Origin: Nonomuraea rubra
Lineage (GTDB): Bacteria; Actinomycetota; Actinomycetes; Streptosporangiales; Streptosporangiaceae
DNA length: 64,000 nt
Reading direction: 5' to 3'
NCBI RefSeq assembly: GCF_014207985.1
Contig: NZ_JACHMI010000001.1
Span: forward strand, 62,001-126,000
The notes beneath the pieces were generated by a model. The model worked only from the letters and a program-made list of their open reading frames with translations, was not told where the DNA came from and made no database searches. The translations under genes were made by a program, and so were the position numbers. Positions 28,956 to 36,203 of this stretch are shown piece by piece (within the stretch, counting starts at the first letter, position 1; each line of letters opens with the position of its first letter).

Positions 28956-30011
28956 ATGACAGCGCTGATCGGGGACGTCCGGCGGATCGCCGTGCTGCGG
29001 GCCAACGCCATCGGGGACTACCTCATGGCCGTGCCCGCCCTGGACGCGCTCAAGCGCGCCTACCCCGGCGCGCGCCTGACGCTGCTGGGCACCGCCTGGC
29101 ACGCCGGCTTCCTCACCGGGCGGCCGGGGCCCGTGGACGACGTGGTGGCGCTGCCGCCGATCTCCGGCGTCTCCACCCGGGAGCCCGGCCACCCGGCGCC
29201 CGAGGAGCTGTGCGCGCGGCTGCGGCAGCGGGAGTTCGACCTGGCGGTGCAGATCCACGGTGGCGGCCGGTTCTCCAACCCGTTCGTGCGCCGGCTCGGG
29301 GCCCGGGTGACCGCCGGGCTGCGCGCGCCGGGGGCCGAGCGGCTGGACCGCTGGGTGCCGTACACCGACTACCACCACGAGACCCTGCGGTTCCTGCAAG
29401 TCGCGGCGCTGGTCGGCGCGGTGGACGGCGGGCTGGAGCCGCGGGTGACGGTCACCGGGGCCGACCGCGCCGAGCTGTCGCGCGCGCTCGGGCAGCCGCC
29501 GGCCGGCCTGGTGGCCGTGCATCCGGGTGCGACCGACCCGCGGCGGCGCTGGCCGGTGGAGCGCTTCGCCGAGGTGGCCGACCTGACCGGCCGGCCCGTG
29601 GTCGTGACCGGCACGCGGGCGGAGCGGGAGCTGGTGATGGGCGTGGTCGAGGCGATGCGGCGGCCCGCCATCCCCGTCGTGGGCGCGCTCGGCCTCGGCG
29701 CGCTCGCCGCCCTGTACGAACGCTGCGACCTCCTGATCGCCAACGACACCGGCCCCCGCCACCTGGCCGCGGCCGTCGGCACCCCCACGGTCGCCGTCTA
29801 CTGGTGCGGCAACCTGATCCAGGCCGGCCCGCTCAGCAGGACCGCGCACCGGCCGCTGATCTCCTGGACCACGTCCTGCCCGAGCTGCGGCGCGGACGGC
29901 GTGGACCCGGCCGCCGAACGTTGCCCGCACGACGAGTCCTGGGTGCGCGACGTCTCGGTGGACATGGTGACGGAGCAGGTGGAGGACCTGCTGGCCAAGG
30001 GGGACCGATGA
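28956..30011 (+). CDS. GT9-type (heptosyltransferase-like) glycosyltransferase
   Basis: 351 residues. The GT9 fold shows as the N-terminal RIAVLRANAIGDYLMAVPAL, the mid-protein VAVHPGATDPRRRWP and the C-terminal LIANDTGPRHLAAAVGTPTVAVYW, the usual WaaF/WaaC order. It probably transfers a heptose or similar sugar from the nucleotide donor made by the neighbouring HldE. Such enzymes in actinomycetes are not LPS enzymes, so the acceptor is unknown. Its TGA overlaps an ATG at 30008 that opens a 13-codon frame. Confidence 0.85.
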   Translation: MTALIGDVRRIAVLRANAIGDYLMAVPALDALKRAYPGARLTLLGTAWHAGFLTGRPGPVDDVVALPPISGVSTREPGHPAPEELCARLRQREFDLAVQIHGGGRFSNPFVRRLGARVTAGLRAPGAERLDRWVPYTDYHHETLRFLQVAALVGAVDGGLEPRVTVTGADRAELSRALGQPPAGLVAVHPGATDPRRRWPVERFAEVADLTGRPVVVTGTRAERELVMGVVEAMRRPAIPVVGALGLGALAALYERCDLLIANDTGPRHLAAAVGTPTVAVYWCGNLIQAGPLSRTAHRPLISWTTSCPSCGADGVDPAAERCPHDESWVRDVSVDMVTEQVEDLLAKGDR

Positions 30012-30049
30012 CCGAGCGGGTGCCGACCCTGCCTGAGGAGGACCGATGA
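30008..30049 (+). other. Possible 13-codon frame between two ATGA overlaps
   Basis: ATG at 30008 overlaps the GT9 stop (ATGA) and reads MTERVPTLPEEDR, whose own TGA overlaps the ATG of the next gene at 30046. Both junctions carry the same 14 bases, GGACCGATGACCGA (30002-30015 and 30040-30053). It is more likely a duplicated start site than a functional peptide. Confidence 0.4.
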
Positions 30050-30369
30050 CCGACCACGCCGTGCTCGACGAGCTGCGACAGGCCATTGAGGAGGCGTTCC
30101 AGGGGCGCGAACGGGTGGTGATGCGGGAGGTGTACGCGCAGGCCTCCCGGCACGTGAACTTGTCCGCGGACCTGCTGACGCACCTCAACGAGCTGCCCGA
30201 GGGGCCCTACGACAAGCGGGAGCTGACCGAGGCGATCAACGAGGTGATCGCCCGCAGGGGCGAGCAGGACACGCTGGGGCTGCTGGAGGTGCCCAGGCAG
30301 GCCGGGCCGCCGGAGGAGCACCGGTCGGCCTGGCCGGAGGAGGACGAGGGCCCCGATCTGATGCGGTAG
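30046..30369 (+). CDS. Small acidic hypothetical protein
   Basis: 107 residues, not recognised. An excellent SD (GAGGAGG, five bases before ATG 30046) supports the start. It is mostly helical by eye (LDELRQAIEEAFQ, LTEAINEVIARRGEQ) with an acidic end (WPEEDEGPDLMR). It lies just downstream of the GT9 gene and probably shares its transcript. No signal peptide or membrane helix. Confidence 0.75.
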   Translation: MTDHAVLDELRQAIEEAFQGRERVVMREVYAQASRHVNLSADLLTHLNELPEGPYDKRELTEAINEVIARRGEQDTLGLLEVPRQAGPPEEHRSAWPEEDEGPDLMR

Positions 30370-30429
30370 GCATAGCGGGAGGTGCCGCGCGGCGTCTGAG
30401 AGGGTGATGTCGATCCCCTGGAGGTGACC

Positions 30430-30939
30430 GTGGACGCCGCGGACGAGCAACGGTTCCGCGAGTTCGTGGACGCGCGTTCTCCTGCCCTCATGCGGCTCGG
30501 GTTCCTGCTCACCGGTGGTGACCAGCACGCGGCCGAGGACCTGGTGCAGACCGCGCTGACGAAGCTGGCCGCCCGATGGCGGCGGGTGGCCGCGCCGGAG
30601 GCGTACGCCAGGCAGATCATGTACCGGCAGCAGATCAGCTGGTGGCGGGCGAGCACGCGGCGCGGCGAGGTGCTGCAGGCCGGCCCGCCAGAACGGGAGG
30701 CGCGCGACGCGCACCACCAGAGCGAGCTGCGCCTGGTGCTGCGCTCCGCGCTGGCCAGGCTCACCGCCCGCCAGCGCGCGGTGCTGGTGCTGCGGTACTA
30801 CGAGGACCTGCCCGAGCAGGACGTGGCCCGGGTCCTGGGCTGCTCCATCGGCACGGTCAGGAGCACCGCGCACCGATCGCTGGCGCGGCTGCGCGAGATC
30901 GCCCCCGAGCTGGCCCGTGACCTGGAGGTGACCACGTGA
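30430..30939 (+). CDS. ECF sigma factor (SigE-like actinomycete group)
   Basis: 169 residues. Region 2 (about 8-72, FREFVDARSPALMRLGFLLTGG, AEDLVQTALTK) and region 4 (about 110-160, LTARQRAVLVLRYYEDLPEQDVA then GCSIGTVRSTAHRSLARLRE) are complete. This is the SigE-like ECF type common in actinomycetes, which directs RNA polymerase to envelope or stress promoters. GTG 30430 was chosen because GGAGG lies five bases upstream; GTG 30424 overlaps the SD. The stop overlaps the GTG of the next gene (GTGA), a likely membrane partner. Confidence 0.9.
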   Translation: MDAADEQRFREFVDARSPALMRLGFLLTGGDQHAAEDLVQTALTKLAARWRRVAAPEAYARQIMYRQQISWWRASTRRGEVLQAGPPEREARDAHHQSELRLVLRSALARLTARQRAVLVLRYYEDLPEQDVARVLGCSIGTVRSTAHRSLARLREIAPELARDLEVTT

Positions 30940-32144
30940 CCCGGCTGCTTCGCGACACGCTGGAGGACTGGGCCGACGAGGCCAGGGTGCCGCCTGGCCT
31001 GGCCGACCGGGCGCTACGGAGGCGCGCCTGGAAGCCGTACGGTGCCGCCGTGCTGGTCGCGGCCATGATCGCGGCCATCGCCGTGTTCGTCACCGGGCAG
31101 GGCGAGCCCGAGCCCGTCGTACGGCCGGCCACCGGCATCCCGCTGCCGCCCCGGCCGTCGCCCGCGCCCACGGACGTGCGTACGGACGTCGAGCACAGCC
31201 CGCCCGCCAAGCTCATCGCGGCCGGCCGGATGGCCGTGTCGGCGTACTACCGGACCAGCCTGGAGCCGGTCTCCGGCGACCAGAAGCGGATGCGGTACAC
31301 CTGGTCCCTGTACGACCCGCGCACCGACGGCTACGAGCAGACGCCGTACGCGTGGGTGGACGTCGCCCCCGGGATGCAGGTCGCGGCGGTGATCGAGGGG
31401 GACCTGCTCGGCAGGCGGGTCGGGGTGATGGACCTGAACACCCGGCAGATGCTGGGCTGGTTCGAGCTGGAGCACTCCGTGGGATCCGTGGCCTGGTCCC
31501 CGGACGGCACCAGGATCCTGGCCACCGCCTACTCCAGCTACCCCGACCTCATGGAGGGCGAGGGCGACCAGATGCACCCGGTGAGGACCGGCAGCCCGCG
31601 TACCGGCTACTACGTCATCGACACCCGGACGGGCGAGACGGCCTACCACGAGCTGCCTCCGCTGGGCGACAGTCTCCCCGGCGACGAGCCAGGCAAGCCG
31701 TTCAACATGAACAACCGCCAGGACCTCGGCTGGAGCCTGGACGGCACGCTGATCTGGGCGCCCACGGTCACCGAGCCCGACCGGCTCTTCTACACCCTGG
31801 ACGGCGAGCCCACGGACGCACCCGAGGGGGAGCAGTACCGCCGTATGACGGGCATCTCCGCCATCTCCCCCAATGGCCGGCTCGTGCTGGGTGACGACGG
31901 CCTGCCCACGAAGATCACCGAGGTGGGGACGGGGCAGGTCGCCGGGCGGCAACGGGTGCTGCAACTGCACGCCTGGGCGGATGACGAGAACGTCATCGCC
32001 CTGGGCTGTGCGGGGAAGTGCGAGGACGAGTTCAACAACGGCCTGGTGCTGGTCAGCGTGGACGGCTCCAGGATGACCCAGCTCGCCGCCAACCGCGACA
32101 GCAACGGTGACGGCGCCTGGCGCTGGGTGCTCACTCCGAGGTGA
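30936..32144 (+). CDS. Membrane-anchored propeller protein, probable partner of the ECF sigma factor
   Basis: 402 residues. A short cytoplasmic N-terminus (about 1-33) is followed by a membrane helix (about 35-53, YGAAVLVAAMIAAIAVFVTG), a Pro-rich stretch and an outer TolB/WD-like propeller (about 90-400; SVAWSPDGTRILATAY, DLGWSLDGTLIWAP, AISPNGRLVLGDDG). Coupled translation with the sigma gene (GTGA) suggests an anti-sigma or sensor role, but the cytoplasmic part lacks a recognised zinc anti-sigma motif. The final 14 bases overlap the end of the convergent serine hydrolase gene. Confidence 0.75.
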   Translation: MTRLLRDTLEDWADEARVPPGLADRALRRRAWKPYGAAVLVAAMIAAIAVFVTGQGEPEPVVRPATGIPLPPRPSPAPTDVRTDVEHSPPAKLIAAGRMAVSAYYRTSLEPVSGDQKRMRYTWSLYDPRTDGYEQTPYAWVDVAPGMQVAAVIEGDLLGRRVGVMDLNTRQMLGWFELEHSVGSVAWSPDGTRILATAYSSYPDLMEGEGDQMHPVRTGSPRTGYYVIDTRTGETAYHELPPLGDSLPGDEPGKPFNMNNRQDLGWSLDGTLIWAPTVTEPDRLFYTLDGEPTDAPEGEQYRRMTGISAISPNGRLVLGDDGLPTKITEVGTGQVAGRQRVLQLHAWADDENVIALGCAGKCEDEFNNGLVLVSVDGSRMTQLAANRDSNGDGAWRWVLTPR

Positions 32145-33213
32145 CGCCGGTGCCGAAGACCGCCTGGATGAGCCGCTGGTTCGCCTCCTGGAAGGCGGCC
32201 GCCATGGACATGGTGGCGTCGTCGACGTAGTTGAGCGTGGCGGTCAGGGTGGTGGCGCCGTCGGGCGTGCTGTACATGAGTGCGGCGTGGCCGGCGGCGC
32301 CGCCGTTGTGGGTGATGAGGGTGCCGCCGCCGGGCGCCGGCTGGATGAACAGGCCCAGGCCGTAACTGGCCTTGGCTTCCGGGGTGCACATCTCGGCGAG
32401 CAGCCCGGCGGGCAGTAGCTTGCCGGTCAGCAGGGCGGTGATGAAGGTGTGCAGGTCGCGGGTGGTGGAGATCATGTCGCCGCCGCTGGAGATCCAGGAC
32501 GGGTTGAGCCGGGTGACATCGACCGTCTCCTCCTCGACGCGGTAGTACGCGTGCGGGTGCGGGGCCGGGAGGTCGGTTTCCGTGGTGGGCTGGTGGGTGC
32601 CGGTCAGGCCGAGCGGGCCGATGATCAGCCGTTGCATCTCCTCGGCGATCGGGCGGCCGGTGACGCGCTCGATCAGCAGGCGGGCCAGCACGTAGTTGGT
32701 GTTGGCGTAGCTCCAGTCGGTGCCGGGCTCGAACCGGGCGGGCTTGGACAGGGCCAGGCGGACCAGTTCCTCGGGCTGGTAGGTGTGGAAGCGGTTGTCC
32801 ACCCAGTCCTTGCCCGCCTGGGTGGCGGGGATGCCGGGCACGAAGGTGCCGTCCTCGTAGTACTCGCCGGTGAAGTTGAAGATGCCGCTGGTGTGCTGCA
32901 GCAGCATGCGGACGGTGATCCGCTGGTCCAGGCCGAACTCGGGCAGGTAGTCGTGCACGGGGGTGTCCAGGTCGATCCGGCCCTCGGCGACCAGGCGCAG
33001 CACCGCGGCGGCGGTGAAGGTCTTGGTGTTGCTCCCGATCCGCACGTGACCGTCGATCGGCGCCGGCTCGGTGCCGCCCAGCTCGCTCGTTCCGGCGCTG
33101 CCGGTCCACTCGCCTTGCTCGTCGTTGACGCGCAGCGTCACTCCGACGAACCCGGCGTCGATCATCTCCTGGAGGATCCGCCGCAGTTCGGGGCGGTCGT
33201 GGGTGGTGGACAT
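32131..33213 (-). CDS. Class C beta-lactamase/DD-peptidase-like serine hydrolase
   Basis: 360 residues with the penicillin-binding fold: SxxK in HVRIGSNTKTFTA, YxN in DWSYANTNYVLARLL and HxG in LITHNGGAAGHA. These are D-alanyl-D-alanine carboxypeptidase, lactamase or esterase relatives. No signal peptide is seen, so it is probably cytoplasmic and may be an esterase; a substrate cannot be named. It lies 44 bases after a small unknown gene on the same strand and probably shares its mRNA. Confidence 0.85.
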   Translation of the reverse strand: MSTTHDRPELRRILQEMIDAGFVGVTLRVNDEQGEWTGSAGTSELGGTEPAPIDGHVRIGSNTKTFTAAAVLRLVAEGRIDLDTPVHDYLPEFGLDQRITVRMLLQHTSGIFNFTGEYYEDGTFVPGIPATQAGKDWVDNRFHTYQPEELVRLALSKPARFEPGTDWSYANTNYVLARLLIERVTGRPIAEEMQRLIIGPLGLTGTHQPTTETDLPAPHPHAYYRVEEETVDVTRLNPSWISSGGDMISTTRDLHTFITALLTGKLLPAGLLAEMCTPEAKASYGLGLFIQPAPGGGTLITHNGGAAGHAALMYSTPDGATTLTATLNYVDDATMSMAAAFQEANQRLIQAVFGTGVTSE

Positions 33214-33257
33214 GTGAGGTGCTCCTTTGCTGGGTGTCTTTGTTGAAGGTCGTGGGG

Positions 33258-33659
33258 TCAGGCGGCGTCGAGGGCTTCGGTGATCTTGCGGGCCATCTCG
33301 GTCATGGTGGGGCTGGGGTCGCCGGTCTGGGACTGGAGGGCGGCGTCGATGGCGACGGTGACGGTGCGGCGGAAGTTGCCGGCCTCGTCGGGGGCGTGCT
33401 GCTTGAGCAGGGCGGTGGAGGCGGTCAGGGCGGGCAGGACCTGGTCGGCGAGGGCGGCGACGGTCTTGCCGGACAGGCCCTTGGGGGCCTTGGCCAGGAC
33501 GTGGCCGGTCAGGCCGGTGGCGGAGGTCAGGGCGATGGAGCCGTTGGTGGCGGCCTTGTGGGCCGAGCCGGCGGCGCCGGCGGCCGACATCAGGGAGACG
33601 GCGCCCCAGGCGGCGGTGCGGAGGGTGAGCTGGTCCTGGTCGGAGAGGGTGATCGACAT
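33258..33659 (-). CDS. Small hypothetical protein upstream of the serine hydrolase gene
   Basis: 133 residues, not recognised. It is Ala/Thr-rich and mostly helical (LRTAAWGAVSLMSAAGAAGS, TVTVAIDAALQSQ, MTEMARKITEALDAA), with no clear signal peptide. Start ATG 33659 follows GGAGCGCACCC. It should be first in a two-gene transcript with the serine hydrolase. Confidence 0.7.
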   Translation of the reverse strand: MSITLSDQDQLTLRTAAWGAVSLMSAAGAAGSAHKAATNGSIALTSATGLTGHVLAKAPKGLSGKTVAALADQVLPALTASTALLKQHAPDEAGNFRRTVTVAIDAALQSQTGDPSPTMTEMARKITEALDAA

Positions 33660-33805
33660 GGCGGGTGCGCTCCTTGGGTGAGGTTCGGGTGGAACGGGCG
33701 GGGTGTCGCGCCGTTCATGTCGATGACGATCGCGGACCGCGCTGACACCGGCCTGTCGCCGTGCTGACGCGGCCCCTGATACCACTCCGCCTGCCGATCC
33801 CTAAC

Positions 33806-33823
33806 TAGACCGATCGTTCTCAA
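33806..33823. promoter_or_regulatory. TetR operator upstream of the TetR gene
   Basis: TAGACCGATCGTTCTCAA, 19 bases before the TetR GTG, contains a near-palindrome AGACCGATCGTTCT. The reverse complement of 34418-34435 matches 15 of its 18 bases, so both sites are probably bound by the TetR. Confidence 0.75.
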
Positions 33824-33842
33824 TAGTGCTAGCGTTCGTCGC

Positions 33843-34421
33843 GTGGCAAGGAGCAAGGAGTTCGATCCGGAGGCCGCGCTGCAGCAGGCGCTGGAGCTGT
33901 TCTGGGAGCGCGGTTACGAGGCGACCTCGATGGCCGACCTGGTGGAGCGGCTGGGCGTGGCGCGGGCGAGCATCTACGCGACGTTCGGCGGCAAGCGCGA
34001 GCTGTACCTGAAGGCGCTGGAGCGCTACCTGGAGCAGCGCAACGTGGTCGGGTCGCTGTCCCAGCCGGGGCCCGCGCTGCCCGCCATCCGCGCCCTGCTC
34101 GACTCGTACGTCGCCGAGATCCTGGCCGATGACCTGCGGCGGGGCTGCATGGTGGTCAACACGGCCGTGGAGTTCGCCTCGCGCGACGCGACCGTGCTGG
34201 CCAAGGTGGCGACAAGCTGGGCGGGGCTGGAGACCGCACTGGCCGGCACGCTCGTCAGGGCGCGCGCCCAGGGGGAGATCCCGGCGGGCAAGGATCCGTA
34301 CGCGCTGGCCAGGTTCCTGCTCGTGCTGCTGCAGGGGCTCAGGGTGCTCGGCCGGGCCGACCCGGACCCGCGCAGGCTGCGGGACGCGGTCGAGCAGGCC
34401 ATGACGGCTGTCCAAATTTGA
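33843..34421 (+). CDS. TetR-family repressor of the SDR/LD-carboxypeptidase unit
   Basis: 192 residues. The N-terminal helix-turn-helix (about 10-55: ALELFWERGYEATSMADLVERLGVARASIYATFGGKRELY) is typical TetR and the C-terminal domain binds a ligand. Two near-identical operators flank it: one 19 bases upstream and one overlapping its stop codon just before the SDR gene. It should repress itself and the downstream genes until a small molecule binds. The ligand cannot be predicted. Confidence 0.9.
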   Translation: MARSKEFDPEAALQQALELFWERGYEATSMADLVERLGVARASIYATFGGKRELYLKALERYLEQRNVVGSLSQPGPALPAIRALLDSYVAEILADDLRRGCMVVNTAVEFASRDATVLAKVATSWAGLETALAGTLVRARAQGEIPAGKDPYALARFLLVLLQGLRVLGRADPDPRRLRDAVEQAMTAVQI

Positions 34422-34435
34422 GAATGATTGGTCTT
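34418..34435. promoter_or_regulatory. Second TetR operator, before the SDR gene
   Basis: On the minus strand it reads AAGACCAATCATTCTCAA, 15 of 18 bases the same as the site at 33806. It overlaps the TetR stop and ends five bases before the SDR ATG, so no normal SD fits; binding here would cover the start. Confidence 0.7.
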
Positions 34436-34440
34436 GAATA

Positions 34441-35202
34441 ATGACTGGACGTTTTGAGGGCAAGGTCGCGCTCGTCACGGGCGCGAGCGGGGTCGTGGGG
34501 CGGGCGGCGGCGCTGGCGTACGCGCGGGAGGGCGCGGCGGTCCTCGTCGCCGGCCGTGACGCGGCCCGGCTGGCGGAGGTCGTGAAGCTCGTCGAGGAGG
34601 GCGGCGGCCGGGCCGGCGCGTTCACCGCGGACCTCACCCGCTCCACCGAGGCCGCCGCCATGGTCGAGGCCGCCGTCTCCCGCTTCGGCGGTCTCCACGT
34701 CGCGCTCAACGCGGCCGGAGTCTTCGGCACGCTGGCGCCGCTGGCCGACTACGACGAGGATGTCTGGGACGACGTCCTGGCGGTCAACCTCAAGGGGGTG
34801 TACCTGTCGATGAAGCACGAGATCGCCCACATGCGCGCGCACGGCGGAGGGGCCATCGTCAACATCTCCTCCAACCTCGGGGCGCACTGGCGGCTGGCGG
34901 GGGCGAGCGCGTACGTCGCCTCGAAGGCCGCGGTCAGCCACCTGACGCGTGCTGCCGCCCGCGACCACATCGCCGACGGCGTCCGCATCAACGCCCTCAG
35001 CCCGGGGCCGATCGACACGCCCATGTCGTCGCGCCCGGGGGAGACGCGGGAGGAGCGGGACGAGCGGATGCGGACCGCGCTGCCCATCGGGCGCGTGGCG
35101 ACCCCCGAGGAGATCGCGGCCGCGGCGCTGTGGTTGTCGTCATCGGAGTCGAGCTTCGTGGTGGGAGCCGACCACGTCATCGACGGAGGGGCCACGGCGT
35201 GA
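34441..35202 (+). CDS. Short-chain dehydrogenase/reductase
   Basis: 253 residues, classical SDR. NAD(P) site TGASGVVGRAAALAYAREG near residue 14, NAAG (about 90), the catalytic Ser in NISSNLG and YxxxK in YVASKAAVSH, and the tail GADHVIDGGATA. It oxidises or reduces a hydroxyl/keto substrate; substrate unknown. It is under the adjacent TetR by operator position. The ATG lies 20 bases after the TetR stop with no clear SD. Its TGA overlaps the GTG of the LD-carboxypeptidase (GTGA). Confidence 0.9.
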   Translation: MTGRFEGKVALVTGASGVVGRAAALAYAREGAAVLVAGRDAARLAEVVKLVEEGGGRAGAFTADLTRSTEAAAMVEAAVSRFGGLHVALNAAGVFGTLAPLADYDEDVWDDVLAVNLKGVYLSMKHEIAHMRAHGGGAIVNISSNLGAHWRLAGASAYVASKAAVSHLTRAAARDHIADGVRINALSPGPIDTPMSSRPGETREERDERMRTALPIGRVATPEEIAAAALWLSSSESSFVVGADHVIDGGATA

Positions 35203-36152
35203 GCGCCGACAGCCTGCCGATCTTACGGCCGCCGCGCCTGAGAGCCGGAGATCGAGTCCGGTTCGTGTCCCCCGCCTGCCCGCCCGACCGTGACCTGGTG
35301 GCCCGTGGCGTGGAGCTGCTGACCTCCTGGGGCCTGCGGGTCGAGCTGGGCGAGCACGTCTTCGATCAGTGGGGCTACCTGGCAGGCCGCGACGAGGACC
35401 GCGTCGCCGATCTGGACGCCGCGTTCCGGGATCCCGGCGTCCGGGCGGTGTTCGCGACCAGGGGCGGCAAGGGCACCTACCGGATCGTGGACGAGCTCGA
35501 CTACACGGCGCTGCGGCGGGACCCGAAACCCCTGGTCGGCTTCAGCGACATCACCCACCTCCTGCTCGCCGCGTGGGCCCGCTGCCGGCTGGCCGTCCTC
35601 CACGGGCCCTTCGTCAACTGGTACGAGCCGGCCACCGGCCCCGAATCGGCGCGGGCGCTGCGCCGGGCCCTGATGACCACCGAGCCCGTCACCGTCCGCC
35701 GGAACCCGTCGGAGACCACCGCCCCGGTCACCGTCGAGGGCACCGCCACGGGCATCCTGCTCGGCGGCAACCTGGACGCGATCCGTACGGAGGCGGGAGC
35801 CGGGCTGCCGAGCCTCCGGGGAGCGATCCTCTTCCTGGAACACCAGCGCGGCACCGGCCTGGGGGAGGTCGACCGGGCGCTGACCCAGCTGATCCGCTCC
35901 GGAGCCCTCGACGGGGTGCGGGGCATCGCGCTGGGCCAGTTCCTGGGGTTCGAGCGCGATCTGGGCGATCCGGCGCTCGGCGGGTGGGGGATCGCCGACG
36001 TGCTGCGCGACCGGCTGTGCGGGCTGGGCGTCCCCGTGCTCGGCGGGCTGCCCGCGGGGCACGCTGACGACCCGCCGACCATCCCGCTCGGCAGCGAGGC
36101 GACGATCGACACGTACGCGGGAACCCTGGTCGTCCAGCCGGCGGTGGCGTGA
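35199..36152 (+). CDS. LD-carboxypeptidase (peptidase family S66)
   Basis: 317 residues. The S66 triad is visible: Ser116 in VGFSDITHLL, Glu214 in LFLEHQRG, His288 in PAGHADDPPTIPLG. These cytoplasmic serine peptidases cut the L-Lys/DAP-D-Ala bond of recycled muropeptides or hydrolyse related microcin-like compounds. GTG 35199 overlaps the SDR stop; the longer frame has no SD. It should be coexpressed with the SDR under TetR control. It is followed by a strong hairpin shared with the convergent amidase gene. Confidence 0.88.
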   Translation: MSADSLPILRPPRLRAGDRVRFVSPACPPDRDLVARGVELLTSWGLRVELGEHVFDQWGYLAGRDEDRVADLDAAFRDPGVRAVFATRGGKGTYRIVDELDYTALRRDPKPLVGFSDITHLLLAAWARCRLAVLHGPFVNWYEPATGPESARALRRALMTTEPVTVRRNPSETTAPVTVEGTATGILLGGNLDAIRTEAGAGLPSLRGAILFLEHQRGTGLGEVDRALTQLIRSGALDGVRGIALGQFLGFERDLGDPALGGWGIADVLRDRLCGLGVPVLGGLPAGHADDPPTIPLGSEATIDTYAGTLVVQPAVA

Positions 36153-36190
36153 CGGCCCGCGCCCGGGAGGGGTTGCGGGCGCGGGCCGTC
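36151..36190. terminator. Hairpin between convergent LD-carboxypeptidase and amidase genes
   Basis: A perfect 15-bp stem (36151-36165 with 36176-36190) with a 10-base loop overlaps the carboxypeptidase stop. It is a likely bidirectional terminator. Confidence 0.75.
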
Positions 36191-36203
36191 ACCCGGAAGG
36201 GGG

